A DNA stretch of 42,085 bases, from NCBI RefSeq assembly GCF_003260125.1, contig NZ_QHKO01000016.1:1-42085 (forward strand), in the 5' to 3' direction. Shown piece by piece: positions 16,521 through 24,777 of the stretch; positions within the stretch are counted from its first letter, which is position 1; each line of letters opens with the position of its first letter. This stretch comes from Lujinxingia litoralis. Lineage in GTDB: Bacteria; Myxococcota_A; Bradymonadia; Bradymonadales; Bradymonadaceae. Both the position numbers and the translations under genes were made by a program. Under the pieces are notes generated by a model. The model was not told where the DNA came from. It worked only from the letters and a program-made list of their open reading frames with translations, and ran no database searches.

Positions 16521-17852
16521 ATGACACGATGGTGGGGCCCAAAACGTACGTCCGGCGTGGCGATCGCGTGGGTCATGATGATGATGCCGGCCTGGCAGGC
16601 CAGCGCCCTGGAGCCTGACACGGAGGCGCCGCCGGCGCAGACCCTGGCGTTTGGCGCCGATCTTTTTCCTTATGTGGGCACCTCCTCCGGCGCGCCAGAG
16701 GCCGCGCGGGTCGTCTCGTTGAACCTGGTGGGAGGGCTCAGCGGGGGGACGCGGCTTTTGGAGTTGGGCGGCGCCTTTAACCTCACCACCGGAGAGGTGC
16801 GGGGCGTGCAGCTGGCCGGCGCGGCCAACATCAATGCCGCGGAGCGCACCGGGGTGCAGCTCGCCGGCGCGCTCAACGCCAACCGTGGCGAGGTGCGCGG
16901 GCTCGGGGTCAGCGGCGCGGCCAACATCAACGCCGGCGACGTGCGCGGCCTTCAGATCAGCGGCGGGGCCAACATCAACGCTGACGAGTTTCACGGAGCA
17001 CAAATCAGCGGCGCGCTCAACCTGACCCGCGGCGCTGTGGAAGGGGCGCAAATCAGCGGCGGAGCCAACGTCAATGACGGACCTCTTCGGGGCCTTCAGC
17101 TCGGCGGCGGGGCCAACATCAACGCCGGCGACGTACGCGGCCTTCAGATCAGCGGCGGGGCCAACATCAACGCCGGCGACGTACGCGGCCTTCAGATCAG
17201 CGGCGGGGCCAACATCAACGCCGGCGACGTACGCGGCCTTCAGATCAGCGGCGGGCTCAACCTGACCCGCGGCGACATGCACGGCCTGCAGATCGGCGCG
17301 ATAAACATCACCCAGGGCCGGGCCCGCGGGTTTCAGGTGGGCGTGGTCAACGTGGCCCCTGGCGAGCACGCCGGCATCGCGGCGGTGGGCATCTACCGCG
17401 GGGGCTACATCTACCCCGAGCTCCAGGTCTCCGATGAGGGCCTGGTGCAGGCCGGGGTGCGCCACGGCAGCGGGGCCTTCTACCATACCTACAGCGTGGG
17501 CACGCAGGCCTTTGCCACCACCGAGGGCCAGGGGCCCTCGGTGGCGCTCTCGCTGCGCATGGGGTGGCGCACCGAATTCTCCGACGCGCTGGAAGTCTCG
17601 CTCGACGCCGGGGTCACCTCGCTCATCGGGGATGCCCGCGCCAATCTCGTCTCGCTCTTCCAGGTACGCCCCCTCCTCTCGGTGGGGCTCGGGGAGCGAC
17701 TCGCCATCTTTGGCGGCCCCACCCTGACCCTCGACGTGTTAAACGAGCGGGGCGCGACCTTCCCCGACGGTCTGCTCGCCGCCTGGGAACTTGGCGAGCA
17801 GGTGCATCTGCGACCGGGGGCGACCCTGGGGCTGCGCCTGCGCACGCACTAA
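16521..17852 (+). CDS. Exported LA_2272-type surface-repeat protein
   Basis: This 443-residue protein has a signal peptide (MTRWWGPKRTSGVAIAWVM..., cleavage near ASALEP, about residue 33). Residues about 75-275 consist of roughly 16-residue repeats, VRGLQISGGANINAGD and variants with N-L-T or N-V-N. This pattern resembles the LA_2272 surface repeat and should form a regular beta solenoid. The last 170 residues look like outer-membrane beta strands (GPSVALSLRMGWRTEF, RLAIFGGPTLTLDVL, HLRPGATLGLRLRTH, with an aromatic/polar C-terminus). The ATG at 16521 has GGGAAGG upstream; longer in-frame extensions lack a signal peptide. An adhesin or surface structural role is plausible but unproven. Confidence 0.8.
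   Translation: MTRWWGPKRTSGVAIAWVMMMMPAWQASALEPDTEAPPAQTLAFGADLFPYVGTSSGAPEAARVVSLNLVGGLSGGTRLLELGGAFNLTTGEVRGVQLAGAANINAAERTGVQLAGALNANRGEVRGLGVSGAANINAGDVRGLQISGGANINADEFHGAQISGALNLTRGAVEGAQISGGANVNDGPLRGLQLGGGANINAGDVRGLQISGGANINAGDVRGLQISGGANINAGDVRGLQISGGLNLTRGDMHGLQIGAINITQGRARGFQVGVVNVAPGEHAGIAAVGIYRGGYIYPELQVSDEGLVQAGVRHGSGAFYHTYSVGTQAFATTEGQGPSVALSLRMGWRTEFSDALEVSLDAGVTSLIGDARANLVSLFQVRPLLSVGLGERLAIFGGPTLTLDVLNERGATFPDGLLAAWELGEQVHLRPGATLGLRLRTH
17106..17249 (+). repeat. Three exact 48-bp tandem repeats
   Basis: Units 17106-17153, 17154-17201 and 17202-17249 are identical at DNA level and each encodes 16 residues of the surface-repeat domain. A near-copy occurs at 16913 with single-base differences. 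Exact identity including third codon positions indicates recent expansion or gene conversion. Confidence 0.95.
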
Positions 17853-17878
17853 AGCACGACCGCACTAAGGCAAGGTGC

Positions 17879-17897
17879 CCCCGGGCGAAGCCCGGGG
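17879..17897 (+). terminator. Hairpin after the surface-repeat gene
   Basis: A perfect 8-bp stem CCCCGGGC/GCCCGGGG with a GAA loop lies 26 nt after the stop codon. No T-run follows, so termination efficiency is uncertain. Confidence 0.4.
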
Positions 17898-18147
17898 CGC
17901 GGGGCCACCGCAAAGCACTCAGGGGGGGTATCTCCAGCCGGACGAGGCGTATGGCGAGGTTCGTGACCCGCGCCCCTCCCCGCCTCGCCACGCGCGTAGA
18001 CATCGCCGCTACAGATTATTACGCTTGAGTCACGTTCCACATCTGCGGCCCCGGCGCCGGCCCCTCTCGGGCCCCCGCCACTTTACGTGTCCTCGCCAGA
18101 CGTCGGCTCGCCGACGCCTGCCGATCTCTTGAGCGCGGAGCCACGCC

Positions 18148-20427
18148 ATGACTCGTCAGCCTGCCCCACTCGCCAGACTCGCCATGCTCCTCACCCTGAC
18201 CCTGGCGCCGGGCTGCACCCACGAGGCTGACCAACAGCCCGTGGCGCGCGAGGCGGCGCCCGAGCATCAGGGGATCTACAGCTTCCCCAACGCCTGCGTG
18301 ACCCTCGACGCGGCCGCCGCCGGCACCGGCCGGGCCTCCTTCCTGCGGGTCAGCGACGAGGGGGAGGGCTTTGCGTTTGGCGCCACCGCCGACGCCGCCG
18401 CCCCCCTGACCATGCGCGCCACCGACCTGGGCACCTACCTCTTTTACGACAGCCACGAGCACTACCTGGTGGTCGAAGAACGCGCGCTGCGGCGCCGCGA
18501 CACCATCAACTCCGATGCCTTCACCCTCGACGACACCACCCTGCCCGGGGTGCAGTGGGCACTGGAGGTCTCCGACGAAGATCCAACCCGCTTTCAGCTA
18601 CGCCACCTTAAAACCGGCGCCTACCTCACCCCCACCGGCCTGAGCGATGAGGCCGCCGGCGCCGCGGTCATCACCCTCTACCCGGCCCAGGGCTGCGCCC
18701 CCTACCCCGAACTCACGCTGGACGCCGAGGGAGAGCTCCCCCCCACGCGCTTTGACGACGGCTCGGTCTACGGCTTTGTCGACACCCACAGCCACCTCTT
18801 CTCCAACCGCGGATTTGGCGGCGCGGGCATCTTCCACGGCGCGCCCTTTCACCCCTTTGGCGTGCCCCACGCCCTGCCCTCCTGCGAGATGTTTCACGGG
18901 GAGGAGGGCCGAAAAGACCTCTTTGGCTACGGCTTCGATAAGTCTGACACCGTCAGCGAACTCGACATGATCACGGCCTTTGTCAACGGCCGGGTGCCCG
19001 AGTTCTACCATCACACCCAGGGCTGGCCCTCCTTCACCGACTGGCCCAGCGCCCACTTCCTCTCGACCCACCAGACCCAGTACTACCTGTGGCTCAAGCG
19101 GGCCTATTACGCGGGGCTGCGTCTGGTGGTCAATCACGCCACAAGCAACCAGATCATCTGCGAGCTGGTCGCGGGCAGCGGCGCGCAGCCGGTGCGCTAC
19201 TCCTGCAACGACATGGTGGCCGTGGACCGCACCCTCGAAGACACCCGCGCGCTGGAGCGCTACATCGACGCCCAGAGCGGCGGGCCGGGCACAGGCTGGT
19301 TCCGCATCGTAGAATCCCCACAGGAGGCCCGGGCGGTCATCGAAGAGGGCAAGCTCGCCGTCGTCCTGGGCATTGAGGTTTCCAACCTCTTTGACTGCTT
19401 TCTGGTCCCCCCCGGCGGTGGCGAACGCTGCACCGAGGCGCAGGTGTTGGCCAACCTGGAGCGCTACCGGGCGCTGGGCGTGCGGGCGATCTTCCCGGTC
19501 CATAAATTCGACAACGCCTTCTCGGCCGGCGATGGCCACCGCGAGATCATTGAGCTGGCCAACTTCGCGATGACCGGCCACTACTCCAACTTCACCGACG
19601 ACTGCCCCGACATCCCCTCGGCCTTTGATAAGGGCGATGTGGCCTTTGCCGAGCTCAACCAGCCCCGCGAAGACTACCTGGCCGAGCCCCCGGTCGACAT
19701 GAGCGGCTTTGCCGACGACCCGATCGACGTGCTCCTGGGCCAGGCCCGCTACCTGATGGGGGGCTCGCTCCACGGCGACTACTGCCAGAACGCCGGCCTC
19801 ACCGAGCTCGGCGAGTTTTTGCTCATCGAGCTGATGAAAGAGGGCTTCATTCTGGAGATCGACCACCTGCCGCGGCGCAGCTACCAGCGCGCCTTTGAAC
19901 TTCTGGTGGAGCACGACTACCCGGCCGCCGGCACCCACGGCAACAACATGCGTGGCGAACTCTACGGGCTGGGCGGGATCTCCAAGATGAACCTGGGGCG
20001 CTGTAGCAATCCCCAGTCCCCGGGCACCCTGGCCGACGGGCTCCAGGAGCGCGTGGCCCTCATCGAGAGCCACGGCGGCTATCCGGCCGAAGGCTTTGGG
20101 TTCGACCTCAACGGTTTTGCCGGCGCGCCGGGCCCCCGCTTTGGCGAACACTCGGTCTGCGACACTCCCCAGGAGAACCCCATCACCTACCCCTTCACCT
20201 CGTACGACGGGCACGTCACCTTCACCCGGCCGCGCCTTGGCGAGCGAGAGGTCGACTTCAACACCGAGGGCATGGTGCACCTGGGGCTGGTGGCCGAGTT
20301 GATCGAAGACGTGCGCAACGACGGGGTCAGCGACGCCCAGCTTGAGCCCCTCTTCCGCTCGGCCGAGGCCTACCTGCGCTTCTGGGAGCGCAGCGAAGCC
20401 CGGGGCGCGGCGCTGCGCGGGGAGTAA
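18148..20427 (+). CDS. Lipoprotein, metal-dependent hydrolase (M19/amidohydrolase-like)
   Basis: This 759-residue predicted lipoprotein has signal and lipobox MTRQPAPLARLAMLLTLTLA-PGC (Cys near residue 26). Residues about 40-195 look like a beta-rich accessory domain. From about 210 a TIM-barrel hydrolase is suggested by VDTHSHLFSNRG (a H-x-H type metal motif), VLGIEVSNLFDC, GVRAIFPVHKFDN, LEIDHLPRRSYQ and GTHGNNMRG, placed as metal-binding His/Glu/Asp residues are in membrane dipeptidases and related amidohydrolases. The substrate is unknown. The start at 18148 has GGAG upstream. It stands alone between hairpins. Anchored in the periplasm or at the surface, it could process peptides or other amide compounds; I am sure of the superfamily, not of the reaction. 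Confidence 0.75.
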   Translation: MTRQPAPLARLAMLLTLTLAPGCTHEADQQPVAREAAPEHQGIYSFPNACVTLDAAAAGTGRASFLRVSDEGEGFAFGATADAAAPLTMRATDLGTYLFYDSHEHYLVVEERALRRRDTINSDAFTLDDTTLPGVQWALEVSDEDPTRFQLRHLKTGAYLTPTGLSDEAAGAAVITLYPAQGCAPYPELTLDAEGELPPTRFDDGSVYGFVDTHSHLFSNRGFGGAGIFHGAPFHPFGVPHALPSCEMFHGEEGRKDLFGYGFDKSDTVSELDMITAFVNGRVPEFYHHTQGWPSFTDWPSAHFLSTHQTQYYLWLKRAYYAGLRLVVNHATSNQIICELVAGSGAQPVRYSCNDMVAVDRTLEDTRALERYIDAQSGGPGTGWFRIVESPQEARAVIEEGKLAVVLGIEVSNLFDCFLVPPGGGERCTEAQVLANLERYRALGVRAIFPVHKFDNAFSAGDGHREIIELANFAMTGHYSNFTDDCPDIPSAFDKGDVAFAELNQPREDYLAEPPVDMSGFADDPIDVLLGQARYLMGGSLHGDYCQNAGLTELGEFLLIELMKEGFILEIDHLPRRSYQRAFELLVEHDYPAAGTHGNNMRGELYGLGGISKMNLGRCSNPQSPGTLADGLQERVALIESHGGYPAEGFGFDLNGFAGAPGPRFGEHSVCDTPQENPITYPFTSYDGHVTFTRPRLGEREVDFNTEGMVHLGLVAELIEDVRNDGVSDAQLEPLFRSAEAYLRFWERSEARGAALRGE

Positions 20428-20439
20428 GCGCTAAAACCA

Positions 20440-20463
20440 GGGCCGCCCCACTCCGGGCGGCCC
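20440..20463 (+). terminator. Hairpin after the hydrolase gene
   Basis: A perfect 9-bp stem GGGCCGCCC/GGGCGGCCC with a 6-nt loop lies 13 nt after the stop. It lacks a T-run and could act as a 3' stabiliser or partial terminator. Confidence 0.45.
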
Positions 20464-20729
20464 GGGTCCATAAAACTCCCACGCCCCGCTTCGACTGGCC
20501 TTTCCGGGAACCTTCTCCTCCTGCCCACCCTCCTGTTTTCCCCCAACACAGGCCCTTTTCCGCGTCGAGGTTGACGCATGGGTCAGGTTATTGAATATCC
20601 CCCCGCACACCGCGTCTTTGGATGCCTACGAGCACGACACGAGCGCTCATTCCCGCGACGTCCCGCGGAGCCTTCGCCCTGGGACGCGCACGATTGAATT
20701 CACACTGGTATTGGATACACGAGGTTCCC

Positions 20730-22304
20730 ATGAAACGAACGTTCTCCCTGCTCCTTGTGGCGCTACTCGGCGCCTCCCTGGCCACCGCCTGCTCCGACGA
20801 TCCGGATCCCTCCCGCTCAACCCCCGACGCCGGAGACGAGGTTGACGGCGGCGACATCGACGGCGGCGGCGACATCGACGGCGGCAACGACACCGACGGC
20901 GGCAACGACACCGACGGCGGCAACGACACCGACGGCGGCAACGACACCGACGGCGGCAACGACACCGACGGCGGCGAAGTCCCCGACACCCGGGCCGAGC
21001 TTCACACCTACGCCACCACCGGCGTCCTCACCTTCACCGAAGCGCTGGAGGGGCCCGACGGCGACCTCATCGTCATGGGCGTCTCCAACTCCGTCGGTGC
21101 CGGAGACAAGGACACCACCCTGGCGCGCATCGGCGCTGACGGCACCCCCGTCTGGCAAAAGGCCCTGGGCACGGCGGACTTCGACCGCCTCGCCAGCCTG
21201 ATCACCACCTCCGAGGGCGACTTCCTCGCTGTGGGCACCACCCAGCGCAGCGGGAACTTCGCTCCCTGGCTGGTGCGCTTCGACGCCGAAGGTACCATCA
21301 GCTGGCAGGCCACCTACGACGTGACCAGCACCGAGATGGACGAGCTCAATGACGTGGTCGCCGACGGCCTCACCGAGCTGAGCGACGGCAACTTCGCATT
21401 CGGCGTCGCCGGCACCTTCGCCCAGGAAGACGAAAACCACCTGGGCTACATGGTGATCGATGGCGATGGCGAGTTCGTGCGAGGCACCTGGGTGCTGGAG
21501 AACGCCGATGTCCCCGTCGCGCTCCTCGGCGACGAGGCGCTGACGGTGGTGGGCAACCAGACCATCGTATTCCCCTCTTCCCCTGCCCTCGAGAAGATCG
21601 CGGCCGTCCACTTCGACGACGCCGGCGTCCCGCAGTGGGCACTGGCCCACCTTCAGAACGACACCGAGGTCCACGATGTCGTCCAGAGCGACGATGGCAA
21701 CCTGACCTTCGCCGGCTGGCACGCCAATGACGACACCGAGCGCTCCGACGCCTGGGCGATGAACGTCACCGAAGCCGGCGCCATCACCTGGCAGCGCGTC
21801 TTCGCTCACCAGGACAGCGAACAGGCCTTCTCGGTGGAGCTTGCCAACAACGGCGACGTGCTGCTGAGCACCAGCAGCATTGCCGGCTCGATCGACGAGG
21901 GGAACTACACCGGTACCGCCCACATCCTGCGCCTCGATCCGGTCACCGGCGATCTCCTCGACACCCAGAGCCTGGGCCTTGGCGAGAACCAGGACCTGAC
22001 CCTCTACGACACCCTGCTCCTCAGCGATGGCTCGGTGGCTCTGGTCGGCGAGTCGCTCTACACCGAGCTCCACAGCGAGCTGAGCGGGGCGCTGCTGCGG
22101 GCCTCGTCCATCGACGAGCTTGACACCTGCGCCAACCTGGAAGACTCCCCGGCCTTCCCCGCCACCAACACCGCGATGGAGTCGCCCAACATCTACGACG
22201 ATGTGGAAGGCCTCACCGGCGACCTGGTCGTCACCCGTGGGTCGGTCGACATCTTTCAGGTGGTGGACATCACCACCGACCAGGGCAGCACCTGCCCGCT
22301 CTAA
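20730..22304 (+). CDS. Lipoprotein with D/G-rich tether and beta-propeller-like domain
   Basis: This 524-residue lipoprotein starts MKRTFSLLLVALLGASLATAC (lipobox ATAC, Cys 21). An acidic, flexible tether of NDTDGG repeats follows (about residues 45-85). The remainder has repeated motifs of the type TLARIGADGTPVWQKALG, WLVRFDAEGTISWQATY and AWAMNVTEAGAITWQRVF, as in delta-60/PQQ-like beta-propellers that form multi-blade rings. The ATG at 20730 is preferred because it gives the signal peptide; upstream in-frame starts do not. It is probably exposed at the cell surface. A binding or scaffold role is likely; no catalytic motif was seen. Confidence 0.8.
   Translation: MKRTFSLLLVALLGASLATACSDDPDPSRSTPDAGDEVDGGDIDGGGDIDGGNDTDGGNDTDGGNDTDGGNDTDGGNDTDGGEVPDTRAELHTYATTGVLTFTEALEGPDGDLIVMGVSNSVGAGDKDTTLARIGADGTPVWQKALGTADFDRLASLITTSEGDFLAVGTTQRSGNFAPWLVRFDAEGTISWQATYDVTSTEMDELNDVVADGLTELSDGNFAFGVAGTFAQEDENHLGYMVIDGDGEFVRGTWVLENADVPVALLGDEALTVVGNQTIVFPSSPALEKIAAVHFDDAGVPQWALAHLQNDTEVHDVVQSDDGNLTFAGWHANDDTERSDAWAMNVTEAGAITWQRVFAHQDSEQAFSVELANNGDVLLSTSSIAGSIDEGNYTGTAHILRLDPVTGDLLDTQSLGLGENQDLTLYDTLLLSDGSVALVGESLYTELHSELSGALLRASSIDELDTCANLEDSPAFPATNTAMESPNIYDDVEGLTGDLVVTRGSVDIFQVVDITTDQGSTCPL
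20880..20969 (+). repeat. Five exact 18-bp tandem repeats (NDTDGG)
   Basis: GGCGGCAACGACACCGAC is repeated five times without a mismatch, preceded by degenerate GACATCGACGGC units. It encodes the acidic tether directly after the lipidated Cys. Copy number could change by slippage without shifting frame. Confidence 0.95.
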
Positions 22305-22336
22305 GCGCGGATGCCGGGCACCGATAGGCCCGGCAT

Positions 22337-22372
22337 AAAAAAAGGCCGCCCCGTGAAGGGCGGCCTTTTTTT
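22337..22372. terminator. Bidirectional terminator
   Basis: The stem AGGCCGCCC/GGGCGGCCT is flanked by A7 on the left and T7 on the right. It serves the lipoprotein gene (+) and uppP (-), which converge here. Confidence 0.92.
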
Positions 22373-22402
22373 ATGCGCGTGGGGCGCCAGCGCGCCGGGC
22401 GC

Positions 22403-23287
22403 TCAGCTCATCATCCCCAGGGCCAGCAGGCCCCCGGCGCCCACGATCCAGCAGTACCAGGCAAAGTGATGGAACTGCGCGCGCTTCAACAGCCCCACCA
22501 GCCAGATGATGCTCACATAACCGATGACTCCGGCCACCAGGGCGCTCACACCGTAGACCAGCGCGGTGCGCCCGCCGTCGACCCCGGCGAAGAGGGCCGG
22601 GTCAAACTTGAGGATCAGCGCGCCCAGCACCGCCGGAATCGAGAGCAAAAAGGAGAAGTGCGCCGACTCCTCACGCTCCGCCCCCAGCCACAGCGCTGCG
22701 GCAATCGTCAGACCGCTGCGCGAGAACCCGGGCAGCGCGGCCAGCCCCTGGGCCAGACCGATGAGGATCGCCACTCCGGGAGTGATGTTCCACAGGGTCC
22801 AGTTCCCGCCGCGCTCCGGGCGCTTCGCGTCGTTATAAAAGCGCATCGAGAAGAGGATGAAGCCGGTGAGGATCAACGAGACGCAGATCACCATCGGCAT
22901 CATCGCCGGCGAGATCACCTCGGCCCCCTCTCCCGGGTCGAGCACCCGGTCGATGCCCAGCCCGACCACCGCCGTGGGCAGCGTGGCGAGCACCAGGAGC
23001 AGGGCCAGGCGCGCGCCGGCGTGGAGGCGAAAGGCCCCGATGGAGCGCTCTTGCAGGCCGTCGGCGGCCGCGGCCACCACATCGGTGACCGAGGTCATGA
23101 TCTCGCGGCGGTAGTAGAGCATCACCGCCAGCAGCGTGCCCAGATGCAGGGTGACCGAGAAGAGCAGCTGCGGCTCCTCAATGCCCAGAAAACGCTCCCC
23201 CAGGATCAGATGCCCCGAGGAGCTGATGGGCAAGAACTCGGTCGCCCCCTGCAACATCGCCAGTAAAATCGCTTCGATGAAGCCCAT
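22403..23287 (-). CDS. uppP: Undecaprenyl-diphosphatase UppP/BacA
   Basis: This 294-residue polytopic membrane protein dephosphorylates undecaprenyl diphosphate, recycling the lipid carrier for peptidoglycan and other envelope polymers; overproduction gives bacitracin resistance in other bacteria. The first family motif is clear near the N-terminus (LQGATEFLPISSSGHLIL, with the catalytic Glu and the SGH), and the second is LPGFSRSGLTIAA (about 180-193). Length is close to the family norm of about 270, with a slightly longer loop near residues 80-95. The start at 23287 has AAGGGAG upstream. It is the last gene of a three-gene minus-strand run after the RdgC-like pair, 48 nt behind the previous stop. 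Confidence 0.95.
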   Translation of the reverse strand: MGFIEAILLAMLQGATEFLPISSSGHLILGERFLGIEEPQLLFSVTLHLGTLLAVMLYYRREIMTSVTDVVAAAADGLQERSIGAFRLHAGARLALLLVLATLPTAVVGLGIDRVLDPGEGAEVISPAMMPMVICVSLILTGFILFSMRFYNDAKRPERGGNWTLWNITPGVAILIGLAQGLAALPGFSRSGLTIAAALWLGAEREESAHFSFLLSIPAVLGALILKFDPALFAGVDGGRTALVYGVSALVAGVIGYVSIIWLVGLLKRAQFHHFAWYCWIVGAGGLLALGMMS

Positions 23288-23335
23288 CTCGCTCCCTTCG
23301 TGCAGACCGACGAGGCTCAGGGCCCTGCCGGCGGT

Positions 23336-23917
23336 TCAGGCGCTTTTGGCCACGGCGGGCCCGCTCTGCTCGGCCTGGGCCGGGTAGAGTTCGGAGGGCA
23401 CGCCTTCTTCGGCCATGATCCACTCTTTCATCGCCGGCACCATCGCGTCATGCCAGCCCGGCGAGAGACGCGTGAAGATAAAGGTGCGGTAGAGCGCGGC
23501 GATGATGTCTTCGAGCTCCTCGACCAGGTACATCCGCTCGTAAAACTTCTCGTCTTCTTCCCGGCTGAGCACCGCCGGAATCTTCACCGACGAAAAGTCC
23601 ATGCCTTCAGCCTTGAGGGTCAAGAGCCACTCGCGTCCGTCTTTGATCACGCGAATCTTAGCCCGGCTCACCCGCTTGCCCTGCTGCAGGGCCACCTTGG
23701 CTTCTGGCGAGTACGCCGGCGCGCCGCCCTTAAAGGTGTTGCGCTCGGTCTCGGCCAGGTAAGCCTCCAGCACCAGGGCGTCGTCAAAGAGCACCTCGAT
23801 GTCGCCGTGCTCCGCGACCTCCATCAACCCGTCGTAGCTCTCAGACTTGAACCACAACCACATCATAAATTCGCTGCCCAGAAAGCGCCGCGTTTCAATC
23901 AGATCGACCAGATCCAT
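23336..23917 (-). CDS. RdgC C-terminal-half-like protein
   Basis: This 193-residue protein has no signal or membrane segment. It starts with the motif FLGSEFMMWLWFKSES. Its middle, APAYSPEAKVALQQGKRVSRAKI...REWLLTLKAEGMDFSSVK, and its end, EELEDIIAALYRTFI, parallel the C-terminal half of E. coli RdgC, where a similar GK-V-x-K-L-x-L segment precedes the final helices. The gene upstream (24008-24637) parallels the RdgC N-terminal part, so the two may together be one split RdgC. RdgC forms a ring on DNA and restrains RecA. The start at 23917 has GAGGAG nearby. Assignment is by eye and needs a profile search. Confidence 0.6.
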   Translation of the reverse strand: MDLVDLIETRRFLGSEFMMWLWFKSESYDGLMEVAEHGDIEVLFDDALVLEAYLAETERNTFKGGAPAYSPEAKVALQQGKRVSRAKIRVIKDGREWLLTLKAEGMDFSSVKIPAVLSREEDEKFYERMYLVEELEDIIAALYRTFIFTRLSPGWHDAMVPAMKEWIMAEEGVPSELYPAQAEQSGPAVAKSA

Positions 23918-24007
23918 GGTCTTCTACTCCTCAACAACGCTCCCGGAGAGCGTTGAAATTGCATCAGAATGACTCAGAAGCAAGCTCGCGCCGGCTCCCT
24001 CCCGCGC

Positions 24008-24637
24008 TCAGCGTGCGGGAAGCCCCTCAATGAAGTTGGTCGGCTCCACCACCGCCAACTCCTCGATCTTCTCGGGACCGGGCTCCAGCTGCACGGCGTT
24101 GATGTAGGGGTTGGCGGGCAGGAGTTTGAGCCCGAAGGTGTCTTCAAAATAGCCCTGAAAGAGCTCACACACGTTGGAAGACTGGCTCCAGAAACGTACT
24201 CGCCCCTTCTGCAAATCCCAGCTCATGTCGATGACCTTCATGCGCGGGAGCTGCTTCTCTTTGAGCTTGCGCTTGACCATGATCTTGATGTCTTCGCGCT
24301 CAAACTTGCTCAGGCGTTGCTTGTCGTTCTGGATCATGTACTCGCGTTCAGCCTCTTCCACATGCGCTTTGAGCAGCGCGCTGGGGATGGCGTACTTATC
24401 CTGACGAAAGCCCAGGTTGATGAAGTGGTCAAAGAGCAGGGTATGCAGATCGAAGCTGATCTGCAGGGGGCGCTCCACGGGCACCCAGCCCTCGGAGACC
24501 TCTTCTTCGTCTTCGGGTTTCAGGGGTTTAAAGGCATTTTTGCGGATCTGCTGCAGGTAGAGATCCTGCCAGCCTTCCGCAACCTCGCCCTGCACGTAAA
24601 ACATTTTGTAAGAAAGCGTTCCAGATAAGGCACCCAA
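24008..24637 (-). CDS. RdgC N-terminal-part-like DNA-binding protein
   Basis: This 209-residue protein resembles the first two thirds of RdgC: FKPL...SEGWVPVERP, KYAIPSALLKAHVEEAEREY, RLSKFEREDIKIMVKRKLKEKQLPRMKVIDMSWDL, then RVRFWSQSSNVCELF. These match the order GWVP, PS-x-V, LKKTEK-x-x-LK-x-x-x-x-x-x-LLPRA in the E. coli protein (303 aa). I chose the TTG at 24637 because GGAGGG lies 6 nt before it and the protein then begins LGALSGTLSYK; a longer extension to 24706 reads through low-quality sequence. It precedes the C-terminal-like partner by 90 nt. Predicted role: non-specific DNA binding and control of recombination. Confidence 0.65.
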   Translation of the reverse strand: MGALSGTLSYKMFYVQGEVAEGWQDLYLQQIRKNAFKPLKPEDEEEVSEGWVPVERPLQISFDLHTLLFDHFINLGFRQDKYAIPSALLKAHVEEAEREYMIQNDKQRLSKFEREDIKIMVKRKLKEKQLPRMKVIDMSWDLQKGRVRFWSQSSNVCELFQGYFEDTFGLKLLPANPYINAVQLEPGPEKIEELAVVEPTNFIEGLPAR

Positions 24638-24712
24638 CGTGGACCCTCCGTGGCGGTAGTGGGGTGAACATGCAGCTCCGCCCGCCGGTGTACCACCGCC
24701 CGGCAAACGCGC

Positions 24713-24751
24713 AAAAAAATAGGGGCGGCCGCCCGCCGGCGACCGCCCCTT
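24713..24751 (-). terminator. Rho-independent terminator of putA
   Basis: On the minus strand the stem AGGGGCGG/CCGCCCCT is followed by ATTTTTTT, 27 nt after the putA stop and before the RdgC-like operon. Confidence 0.9.
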
Positions 24752-24777
24752 AAACTCGCGCTTATGGCTCCCCGGGA

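Noticed and set aside
16125..17486. Minus-strand 453-codon frame opposite the surface-repeat gene
   Set aside because: It mirrors the repeat DNA; the plus strand has a signal peptide, ribosome site and family repeats.
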